Notes under the pieces: generated by a model
Told to the model about the DNA's origin: nothing
The model's input: only the letters and a program-made list of their open reading frames with translations
The model's database searches: none
Program-made: the position numbers and the translations under genes
In this document: positions 55,074 to 62,400 of the stretch, one piece after another
Position numbering within the stretch: position 1 is the first letter of the stretch
How the letters are laid out: each line of letters starts with the position of its first letter
From: Gammaproteobacteria bacterium RIFCSPHIGHO2_12_FULL_39_24
Lineage (GTDB): Bacteria > Pseudomonadota > Gammaproteobacteria > Coxiellales > Coxiellaceae
Direction of reading: 5' to 3'
Assembly (NCBI GenBank): GCA_001802455.1
Contig: MGXZ01000005.1
Span: 1 to 64,000, forward strand
Length of the DNA: 64,000 bases

Positions 55074-57059
55074 ATGCCACGAACATCAACACAATTGTCG
55101 GGTAAAACGGCAAATAGCATAACCACCCTCGCGGATGGAGAAAAAGCCGCTCGTCGGTATTTAATGTCTGATCTCAACACCGTCGCTAATAATCCTAATA
55201 ATCATGCCATAAATGCTCGAAGTATTGTTAAGGATTATGTGAGACAAGTAACTCTGAATCAAATAAAGACAACCTTTGCAGAAATTACAGGACAAATTGA
55301 GCAGTTGACTCTTAGCGACAGCGAGAAAACAGCACTTTTGGAGAAGGTTGGAAGCGACAACCCGACAACGCAACTGCAGGCTTACAACATGCTCATGTTC
55401 GATCCCTCTCGGCAGTCTGCTACTGTTGAAGCAAACATCAAAGTACAGGATTCCCTACTAGATCACATACGCACAGTATGCTGGTATAACGCCGTCGTTG
55501 AACTATTGAAACAATCTCCCAACGAACCACTTGAAGTCGCTCAAGTTGAAAAGCGATATCAACAAAATTTGCAAAAGGCTGTTGACGCCGCTCCTGAGTC
55601 ATTAAAACAGCAGCTGAAAACGGATGGTAAAAAAACACACAAGAAATTAGTAAAAAAATTGGCCAAGCTAGAAGCCATCGCTAATAAAATGGACGAGTCA
55701 ACCAATACGGCTATCACCAATGCCAAAGAACAACTCACTGCTTGCGAACATGGCCTGAATCGACTAGAGAAAACGATCGATGGGATTAAGAATGATATCG
55801 CTAAACCGACAACAGATAAAAAAACACAAGAGAAGCTAGCTAAAATATTAGATGACGCAGAAGAAAAACATCAAAAACTATCAACAGCTCATGATAATCT
55901 CAAAACTGCTTTTCAAGGACTGTGTAACGCTCCCGATCTGAACGACTCGATCGAAAATTGGCAAATCAATAGGCCGCTCGCATCAACTCGAGTTGAAACA
56001 CTCAACGAATTAGCAAGTGCAGTAAACAAAGCTTATCCGTACGCTCCTCCGACCCAAGCCACAGCGCAAGTCATTCTCAACACGACTGGCAGAGATCCCA
56101 AACACGGTATTGTTGACCGACAATATCTTAAAGATTCTATAGCTTCACCGCTAGGCGAATCCTACACACGTCTGGATAAAGAAATTGAAAAACTAAATGA
56201 CTTGCTCGCCAAATTAGCGACCTTGCAAGAAAACATGGGAACATCTGATGCCGCTCACTACTACAAACCAAAGTATGAAGAGCTGCTTGAGGAGATTGCA
56301 GAACAAAATAAAGTTATCAATAAAATGCTGCGTGATGGTGCAGCCAGAACGCTCTCGGAGGATGGGGCGGTTCGTGACAGGGATAATAACAATCATGATG
56401 CTCTGCAGAAATTATTTCTGCTCACCAGAGAACTTAGTTTTATCAACGAATCAATAGCGTATGCTCGCGGCAAACCGTTGTCCGAAGAAGACATGACACC
56501 CACATTAGGTAGCAGCAACCCAGCTGAAACCGCAATGAAAGTAGCGCAACGCAGTAATCAACCTTGCTTTATGACCGAAACCGTCATGGTTGAGCGAGAT
56601 TGGAACGCATCATTCGGACAGAGATTGCTCAAAGAGCTCGGATCAAAATATAAATATGAAACCAAACCCATCACTGATGGTCCCGCAAAAAGACAAGAAG
56701 CGGATGAATTTGTTAGGTTGTGGAAAAGTGGCGCTGGAAAAGAATACTGCTCGAAAATGGGTATCACGTACAAAGACACCAAAATAATTCCGGATAATTC
56801 TGGCGATGGTTATACCATTCAAAATCACACCAAAGAACAACATGACGCCTTTAAACGGTGGTGCGCGGAACATAAAGCGGAATTAAAAAGACAAAAGACG
56901 ACACATACTTTGCCGGGGGAAATGGATCCGAATGTGGCCGCAGCAACACCAGCAACACCGCGATCGAATGTGTCAATTGGTGCGAATGGTCAACAACAAC
57001 CAGCAGCAGCATCTCCAGCGGCAGCTACTACTACACCTACGTCTAATGCATCACGCTAG
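55074..57059 (+). CDS. Large coiled-coil protein, possible effector
   Basis: A 661-residue soluble protein that I do not recognise. Residues 60-300 and 370-430 are long heptad-rich helices (for example KKLVKKLAKLEAIANKMDE and REKTIDGIKNDIAK-like segments). Residues 520-625 form a more compact, charged domain (SFGQRLLKELGSKYKYETKP, SGDGYTIQNHTKEQHDAFKR). The last 45 residues are low-complexity Ala/Pro/Thr/Gln. There is no signal peptide and no membrane segment. A PmrA-like box lies upstream, and the position is between backbone genes. These are the traits of Dot/Icm substrates, but proof is lacking. It ends four bases into the convergent LPD7 gene. Confidence 0.6.
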   Translation: MPRTSTQLSGKTANSITTLADGEKAARRYLMSDLNTVANNPNNHAINARSIVKDYVRQVTLNQIKTTFAEITGQIEQLTLSDSEKTALLEKVGSDNPTTQLQAYNMLMFDPSRQSATVEANIKVQDSLLDHIRTVCWYNAVVELLKQSPNEPLEVAQVEKRYQQNLQKAVDAAPESLKQQLKTDGKKTHKKLVKKLAKLEAIANKMDESTNTAITNAKEQLTACEHGLNRLEKTIDGIKNDIAKPTTDKKTQEKLAKILDDAEEKHQKLSTAHDNLKTAFQGLCNAPDLNDSIENWQINRPLASTRVETLNELASAVNKAYPYAPPTQATAQVILNTTGRDPKHGIVDRQYLKDSIASPLGESYTRLDKEIEKLNDLLAKLATLQENMGTSDAAHYYKPKYEELLEEIAEQNKVINKMLRDGAARTLSEDGAVRDRDNNNHDALQKLFLLTRELSFINESIAYARGKPLSEEDMTPTLGSSNPAETAMKVAQRSNQPCFMTETVMVERDWNASFGQRLLKELGSKYKYETKPITDGPAKRQEADEFVRLWKSGAGKEYCSKMGITYKDTKIIPDNSGDGYTIQNHTKEQHDAFKRWCAEHKAELKRQKTTHTLPGEMDPNVAAATPATPRSNVSIGANGQQQPAAASPAAATTTPTSNASR

Positions 57060-57676
57060 CGTTTTTGTGATATGCCTTTCAGAGCAGACAACATTTCGTC
57101 GATGGACTCGGATACAATCCGTCGACGTTTTTTTTCGGCTTCCGTGTCGGGAACAAAACCATCCGCTGAAATACCAATGCGACACGCTTCCACCCAAACC
57201 GCTTCTTGCATATCTGGATGGCCATCAACAATTTGTACTCCATCCCAACCCAATTCTTTGGCAAGTCGAACCATTTCTGCTGCGGAATCGAAAGCTTGTT
57301 TAACGATCGTGCCTTTTTTAGGATTCACAACTCCACTACCACCTTCATCTTCATCTTCGTCAGAAGAAAAACGAAAAAAACCGCCGCCATATAAAAATTT
57401 CCCAGGCGATGTCGCCATCGCATCACCATAATTGATAATCGTCCAACCGGATTGTGCTGTGATTAATTCTGGTTTGTCGAACGGTTTGAATTTTCCGCTG
57501 CTCTCGACAATCTGCAAAAAAGACCATTTTTTGGCAAGATATAAAATATCGTCGTTGCTGACTTTGGAGATATCCACCTCGCCCAAGCCCAATCGTCGCA
57601 GCGTTTTTTGCCATTCGGCGTCTTTGATTTTCGCTTGTTCTTCAGGTGTTAAATCGTGTTCTGGATTTGTTGTCAT
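57056..57676 (-). CDS. LPD7-domain protein
   Basis: A 206-residue protein. Residues about 95-178 match the LPD7 pattern (large polyvalent-protein-associated domain 7). A short beta hairpin (GKFLYGGGFFRFSS) is followed by AAEMVRLAKELGWDGVQIVDG, then EAVWVEACRIGISADGFVPDTEAEKK. LPD7 is typically found in conjugative relaxases and very large mobile-element proteins, and sometimes alone in host-associated bacteria. The N-terminal 70 residues and the charged C-terminus are unassigned. It starts 17 bases after the Nramp-like gene on the same strand and may be read through from it. Its role here is unknown. Confidence 0.65.
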   Translation of the reverse strand: MTTNPEHDLTPEEQAKIKDAEWQKTLRRLGLGEVDISKVSNDDILYLAKKWSFLQIVESSGKFKPFDKPELITAQSGWTIINYGDAMATSPGKFLYGGGFFRFSSDEDEDEGGSGVVNPKKGTIVKQAFDSAAEMVRLAKELGWDGVQIVDGHPDMQEAVWVEACRIGISADGFVPDTEAEKKRRRIVSESIDEMLSALKGISQKR

Positions 57677-57693
57677 AGTAATTTAGTATAACA

Positions 57694-58917
57694 CTAAATC
57701 CCCACCACGCCCGCATATAAACCAAACGATGCCGTCACAAACAAAATAATTCCAACCACCCATGCATAAAAACCCCGCAATCGATATTCTGTTGGTAATG
57801 TCTTGCACGCCAGTAAAAATAAAAATCCCAACACAATCGGCAGCAACAACGCATTCATCACTGTCACACCCACACTTAAATTCACTAAATTAATTCCCGA
57901 CATCACAATCAAAGCACCCACGATTAACGTCATTATATACGTTGTATAAAACCAAGGCGCTTCTTTTGGATGATGTTCGAGTGAGCGTTTAAATCCCGTG
58001 ACTTCACCCAATGTCCACGCTGCGGTTAACGACACCACAATCGCTGCAATTAATGCGGCGCCCGTCATGCCAATGGCAAATAAAATTTTTCCTGCGGTGT
58101 CACCCAAAAAAGGAATTAACGCATGTGAAATTTGGTGCACAGTGGAAAGTGCTGCGCGTGGATCTTTTTTGCCAATCGTTGCAGCGACAGCCACTAAAAC
58201 AGCGGCCATAATTAATTGTGTGATCACAGCCCCAATTGCCGTATCAATGCGCGCTGCTTTTAAATGCGAAATTTCTAGCTTTTTATCAATCACGGCGGAT
58301 TGTTGATAAAACACCATCCACGGCATAATCACGGCCCCAATCGTCGCCGCCGTTAAAAATAAAAAATTTTTATTGGTGATTGGCACATCGCGAATGCTCG
58401 TTAACATTTCATGCAATGACGGATGCGCCATCCACGCCACCACAAAAAAAACAAATTCGAATAAACCAAAAAATAATGCGATGCGCTCCACTGAGCGATA
58501 CGATCCCGTTAATACCACCACACTTAAAAATACGACCACTAAAATCATCACGGCATAAGTGGGCACACCAAATAAATTTCCAACGCCGGCAAGACCACTG
58601 AATTCACTGAGCATCGCACCAATGCAACTAATAATTAATGTTCCAACGGAAAGCCACGCGCAGATTTTTCCAAATTTATTTTTGATGAGTTCACCGTGAC
58701 CTTTTTGAGTGACAATGCCTAACCGCACTGCTAATTCCTGCACGATAAATAAAATCGGCATCAAAATAAATTGCAACGCTAATAATTTATAGCCCCATAA
58801 TGCGCCGCATTGCGCAGCGGTGATAATGCTGCCTGCATCGGTATCCGCTAACATCACGACTAGACCTGGGCCGACGACGAGCAGCATTAATGAAAAAAAG
58901 GATAATTTTGAGCGCAT
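57694..58917 (-). CDS. Nramp-like divalent metal transporter
   Basis: Inner-membrane transporter of the Nramp superfamily, 407 residues and about eleven membrane segments. The first-helix metal motif, usually D-P-G-N, is D-A-G-S here (residues 27-30, in LADTDAGSIITAAQ). The sixth-helix motif, usually M-P-H, is M-P-W (198-200, in IGAVIMPWMVF). The metal-binding Asp and Met are kept but neighbouring residues differ, so it belongs to an Nramp-related branch whose ion (Mn, Fe, Mg or other) cannot be assigned. Metal import is important for bacteria inside host vacuoles, where host Nramp1 removes these ions. A heptamer array lies just upstream. Confidence 0.8.
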   Translation of the reverse strand: MRSKLSFFSLMLLVVGPGLVVMLADTDAGSIITAAQCGALWGYKLLALQFILMPILFIVQELAVRLGIVTQKGHGELIKNKFGKICAWLSVGTLIISCIGAMLSEFSGLAGVGNLFGVPTYAVMILVVVFLSVVVLTGSYRSVERIALFFGLFEFVFFVVAWMAHPSLHEMLTSIRDVPITNKNFLFLTAATIGAVIMPWMVFYQQSAVIDKKLEISHLKAARIDTAIGAVITQLIMAAVLVAVAATIGKKDPRAALSTVHQISHALIPFLGDTAGKILFAIGMTGAALIAAIVVSLTAAWTLGEVTGFKRSLEHHPKEAPWFYTTYIMTLIVGALIVMSGINLVNLSVGVTVMNALLLPIVLGFLFLLACKTLPTEYRLRGFYAWVVGIILFVTASFGLYAGVVGI

Positions 58918-58922
58918 GTTGA

Positions 58923-58957
58923 GTTATCCGTTATCAGTGATTAGTTATCGGGTATCA
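58923..58957. repeat. Heptamer array upstream of the Nramp-like gene
   Basis: Plus-strand TTATCCG, TTATCAG, TGATTAG, TTATCGG. In the sense direction of the Nramp-like gene the array reads as GATAAC-type repeats ending about six bases before its ATG. It also lies in the leader of aroE on the other strand. Confidence 0.7.
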
Positions 58958-58988
58958 TATCGCGTTTAAAAACCAACAGGGGAATTTT

Positions 58989-59762
58989 ATGTCGAAATAC
59001 GCTGTGTTCGGAAATCCCATTTCGCACAGTTTGTCACCGCAATTGCATCAATTATTCGCGCAACAATTTAATATGACAATGGATTATCAAAAAATTTTAG
59101 TACCACTTGATCAATTTAAAAATGCGGTTGATCATTTTCGTGCGCAAGGTGGTGTGGGTGCCAATATCACTTCACCCTTTAAAATACAGGCTTTTGAGTA
59201 TGCAGATCAATTAACCAATCGCGCAAAAATATCCGGCACTGTGAATACGTTTATTTTTAAAAATAATGATTGTATTGGTGATAATACGGATGGCGTTGGA
59301 TTCATTCGCGATCTTTATAAAAAAAATATATCGCTGGAGAATAAAAATATTTTATTACTCGGCGCAGGAGGGGCTGCGCGCAGCATTGTAGGTGAAATCA
59401 TTCGAGAAAATCCGAAAAAAATGGGTATCCACAATCGCACGATAGAAAAAGCAAAAAAATTGGCTGAAGATTTTGGGTGTGAATGGGGGTGTGAGTGTGA
59501 GTGTGAGTGGGACGTAATTATCAATGCAACGACACAATTCACTGGCACTATAAAAAATTGCAGCGATGCTATTTTTTATGATTTAAATTATGGTGAGCGT
59601 CACAAAACATTTTATGAATACGCCACATCGTTGGGTGCTACAAAAATTTATGGTGGTTTTGGCATGCTCGCTGAACAAGCGGCAGAAAGTTTTTTTCAGT
59701 GGTTTGGAGGAATGCCGAAAAATAATGCGATTGTGTGCGCTAGTGAAATAATACGCGCATGA
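58989..59762 (+). CDS. aroE: Shikimate dehydrogenase AroE
   Basis: NADPH-dependent reduction of 3-dehydroshikimate to shikimate in aromatic amino-acid synthesis. Substrate motifs SHSLSP and GANITSPFK (catalytic Lys) and GDNTDGVGF are intact, and the cofactor loop is LLGAGGAARSI. There are 257 residues. A run of Cys/Glu/Trp codons (C-E-W-G-C-E-C-E-C-E-W, about residues 163-174) lies between EDFG and DVIINATT. It is produced by a TGTGAG microsatellite and is not part of the family, but it falls in a surface loop of the NADP domain. AGGGGAA lies before the ATG. Confidence 0.94.
   Translation: MSKYAVFGNPISHSLSPQLHQLFAQQFNMTMDYQKILVPLDQFKNAVDHFRAQGGVGANITSPFKIQAFEYADQLTNRAKISGTVNTFIFKNNDCIGDNTDGVGFIRDLYKKNISLENKNILLLGAGGAARSIVGEIIRENPKKMGIHNRTIEKAKKLAEDFGCEWGCECECEWDVIINATTQFTGTIKNCSDAIFYDLNYGERHKTFYEYATSLGATKIYGGFGMLAEQAAESFFQWFGGMPKNNAIVCASEIIRA
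59475..59512 (+). repeat. GTGAGN microsatellite inside aroE
   Basis: The coding strand carries GGTGTGAATGGGGGTGTGAG followed by further GTGTGAGTG units and ends at GGGACG. The period of six keeps the reading frame. The same repeat type occurs at the starts of ftsQ and murE-murF, the end of murF, between pilB and pilC, and upstream of mraZ. Confidence 0.8.
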
Positions 59763-59852
59763 GTGCGAAGCACGGCATAAGCGGAACAAAAAGTTATCGC
59801 CCACATCCCCGCTCGTTACACTCGCGGTTCTTTGTTGATTCACTGGTGCATA
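59763..59852. repeat. Dispersed inverted-repeat family, copy C (inverted)
   Basis: Read on the minus strand, GCACCAGTGAATCAACA (59833-59849) and GAACCGCG (59823-59830), followed by GAGCGG, match copy B near 15897-15945 and copy A near 1997-2050. Only one arm is well conserved. It fills the space between convergent aroE and the ATPase gene. Confidence 0.65.
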
Positions 59853-59859
59853 CCAAGCA

Positions 59860-60978
59860 CTACTCAATCGCATTTTTTCGAACATAATAAGCCAATGCTG
59901 GATCTAATACGCGATACTGTTTATTTTTATCGAGAAAAATCATGTCAAGTTTATGCAAATCCTCGATACATTTTTTAATTCCTGACGGCGCTAATCCTGC
60001 ACGCTTTGAAAATTCCTGCCCTTGCGGTTCGCTGATTGGTTGAAATGCTAACGCCGTAATTATTTTTTTTCGATTCAGCGTCAATCGACTTAAATCATCT
60101 GTTATCCAAACACCCTGTTGAATCACATACTCATCCCAACACTGCCTTACCTTATCTATTTTCGGCGCATCATCACCGCGCCATAATTTACGACACAATG
60201 CATTAACATAGTAAGGATGATTTTCTGTTAGATGAATAATTTCAGAAAGTGAATCTTTATCCAATGGTTTTTTCCATCGCGCTACAGACACTTTATTTAA
60301 AAAAGGGATATAGCTAGTGGTTGCGATTCGATCAATCGTCATTAAATCGCAGAGATGATAAAGCGGCCTAGATTTATTGGTAAACATTTCATTAAGAAGA
60401 TGGCGTTTGCTACCGCAAAAAATATAACTAACATGATTACTGCGTTCTACTGCATGACGAATAGCGGCTTCAACAGCGTGATTTTCTGTTAATTCACCAA
60501 TTTGCTGAAACTCATCAAAAACAATCACACATGTTTTTTTTGTTTTTTCTGCAAACTGATCCAATGTTAATAATAATTCAGAAATACTTTTTTCAGTGGT
60601 TTGCCGTGTACTAATTTCTAATTTTTGTCCAAAAAAATTAAAGGTTAATTTGGGATTCAACGCAGTAATCACTTCAATTATTTTCTGAGAGGCTGATTTT
60701 TTTTTGGGTAAAAGCGCACTGATAATATGAGAAACGCCTTCGGAAATAGCTTTCAAAACCTCCATTTGCGTTAACACAAAGAAAAAATCAATGTTGATGC
60801 TGGGCGTATTAATTTCTTTTAAGGTTTGCGCAATCAGACTGGTTTTTCCATATCGTCTGGGCGCCATCAGAACGACATGCTCACGCTCAGCGATACTCTT
60901 TTTTAAAGCGCTTCTTTCAGTTTCACGATTACAAAAAACACCTTCTGTCGCAATGCCTTGCGGAAAAGATCGTCGCAT
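59860..60978 (-). CDS. AAA-type ATPase (archaeal ATPase/ATPase_2 family)
   Basis: A 372-residue P-loop ATPase of the STAND/MNS-like 'archaeal ATPase' group. Walker A is APRRYGKTS (residues 39-47), Walker B is VIVFDEFQQI, and a sensor-like ENHPYYVNALCRKLW lies in the lid region. The C-terminus is winged-helix-like (LTLNRKKIITALAFQPISEP, GLAPSGIKKCIEDLHKLDMI). The ATG at 60978 follows GGGGGGT directly; upstream ATGs would lie in a palindrome. Members of this family are widespread in mobile and host-associated genomes and their role is unclear; DNA- or partner-linked switching is assumed. It lies downstream of the ABC transporter genes on the same strand. Confidence 0.75.
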   Translation of the reverse strand: MRRSFPQGIATEGVFCNRETERSALKKSIAEREHVVLMAPRRYGKTSLIAQTLKEINTPSINIDFFFVLTQMEVLKAISEGVSHIISALLPKKKSASQKIIEVITALNPKLTFNFFGQKLEISTRQTTEKSISELLLTLDQFAEKTKKTCVIVFDEFQQIGELTENHAVEAAIRHAVERSNHVSYIFCGSKRHLLNEMFTNKSRPLYHLCDLMTIDRIATTSYIPFLNKVSVARWKKPLDKDSLSEIIHLTENHPYYVNALCRKLWRGDDAPKIDKVRQCWDEYVIQQGVWITDDLSRLTLNRKKIITALAFQPISEPQGQEFSKRAGLAPSGIKKCIEDLHKLDMIFLDKNKQYRVLDPALAYYVRKNAIE

Positions 60979-60991
60979 ATACCCCCCGATC

Positions 60992-61038
60992 ATCATACTA
61001 ATGGTATCACACCAACGGTATGATACCATTAGTATGAT
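60992..61038. promoter_or_regulatory. 18-bp perfect inverted repeat before the ATPase gene
   Basis: ATCATACTAATGGTATCA (60992-61009) and its exact complement (61021-61038) flank an 11-base spacer, 14 bases before the ATPase ATG. There is no T-run on either side, so it is not a standard terminator. It looks like an operator, possibly for autoregulation, or an RNA hairpin in the leader. Confidence 0.7.
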
Positions 61039-61065
61039 AATAAAATCAAAGAGTTTCAGCGATTT

Positions 61066-62373
61066 TTAGGGATTCTCCAAACTCAACATTCCTGTATTAT
61101 AATCATACGCAAATATTTCTGCATAACGACCCCAATCGATCACCACGGTCAACACGGTTTCAGCTGCTTCTTTGCTGAGTGTTTTTTCTAACGCTTTGAT
61201 GAACACGGTTTCAAGTGCTTCATGATCCATTTCTAAATCTAGAATTTCGCGAATGTGTTTTACGATTGGCACATATTGCATTAAATGCTCTGCAAATATT
61301 TTTTTGCGTGCCAAAATATCAGCTTCCGCAAAAATTTTTCCACTTTGTGTTAATTCAATTTCACCTTCAGAAACCGATGCAAAACGCAAAATTTCCAATG
61401 CTTCGGTAATCGGAAATAAATCATCAATTTCAAAATGCAGTGCTTCCGCTAATTTTGGCAATTCCACTTTTTTATTCATATATTCCGGTGCCGCTAACGC
61501 TTCAATAAAACCCGTTAACACAGAAACACCCACATGCGGCAAACGATAGGAGATATCAATCGTTTTAAATTTCGCTGCTTTTTCCGGAATGTGAACACCG
61601 ATGGGTGTTGTCATTAATGTGTAAATTTCATCAACGATTTCGCGAAATTGTGGATCTTGATCGTTACGCGGATGCGGCAAATCGACTGTCAATACTTGTC
61701 GAATGTATCCGGGATTATTGGCGAAAACAAAAATGCGATCCGCCATGTTCGCCGCTTCTTCAATATTATGTGTCACTAAAATCACCGATTTAATATTGGT
61801 TTTGCGTGATTGCCAGATATCAATTAAGTCATTACGCAAGTTATCTGCGGTTAAAACATCTAGCGCGGAAAAAGGTTCATCCATCAATAACACTTCCGGA
61901 TCGACAACCAATGCACGCGCAAATCCCACACGCTGTGACATACCACCCGATAATTCTTTCGGATACGCTGATTCAAATCCATCGAGTCCCACAATATCAA
62001 TTGCTTTTAATGCACGCTCACGACGTTCTGATTTTGAAACGCCTTTTGCCTCTAATCCCAGTTCCACATTTTCTAACACCGTTAACCATGGCAACAATGC
62101 AAAATGTTGAAACACCATCGTCAAACCATCAACGGGTTCATAAATCGGTTGGTCACGAAAAGAAACAGCGCCAGAAGTGGCGTGCGCTAAACCCGCTAAA
62201 ATACGCAATAAAGTTGATTTTCCAGAACCTGATTTTCCTAAAATGGCAATAATTTCATTTTCTTTTACATCAAAATCGACATGATCCAACACCAACAATT
62301 CACCCGTGCCTTTTTTTTTAAACGCTTTTTTAACATTACGTACCGACATGATAATGGAATTATTGCGTGACAT
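61066..62373 (-). CDS. ABC transporter ATP-binding protein with AAA-associated C-terminal domain
   Basis: ATPase of a NitT/TauT/SsuB-type importer. Walker A is GKSGSGKST, signature LSGGMSQR, Walker B VLLMDEPFSALD and H-loop VTHN, all within the first 220 residues. Residues 290-425 form the AAA-associated C-terminal domain found in a subset of these proteins (LPHVGVSVLTGFIEAL, LPKLAEALHFEIDDLFPITEAL, the helical end VIDWGRYAEIFAYD). There are 435 residues. It starts 27 bases after the permease stop, forming an operon. Substrates in this class are nitrate, sulfonates, taurine or pyrimidine precursors; the one used here cannot be told. Confidence 0.88.
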   Translation of the reverse strand: MSRNNSIIMSVRNVKKAFKKKGTGELLVLDHVDFDVKENEIIAILGKSGSGKSTLLRILAGLAHATSGAVSFRDQPIYEPVDGLTMVFQHFALLPWLTVLENVELGLEAKGVSKSERRERALKAIDIVGLDGFESAYPKELSGGMSQRVGFARALVVDPEVLLMDEPFSALDVLTADNLRNDLIDIWQSRKTNIKSVILVTHNIEEAANMADRIFVFANNPGYIRQVLTVDLPHPRNDQDPQFREIVDEIYTLMTTPIGVHIPEKAAKFKTIDISYRLPHVGVSVLTGFIEALAAPEYMNKKVELPKLAEALHFEIDDLFPITEALEILRFASVSEGEIELTQSGKIFAEADILARKKIFAEHLMQYVPIVKHIREILDLEMDHEALETVFIKALEKTLSKEAAETVLTVVIDWGRYAEIFAYDYNTGMLSLENP

Positions 62374-62400
62374 ATTTATTAAACTCCAAATTACTCTGCT

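Noticed and set aside
60992-61038. Terminator of the ABC transporter operon
   Set aside because: The stem is AT-rich and not followed by a T-run in the direction of transcription.
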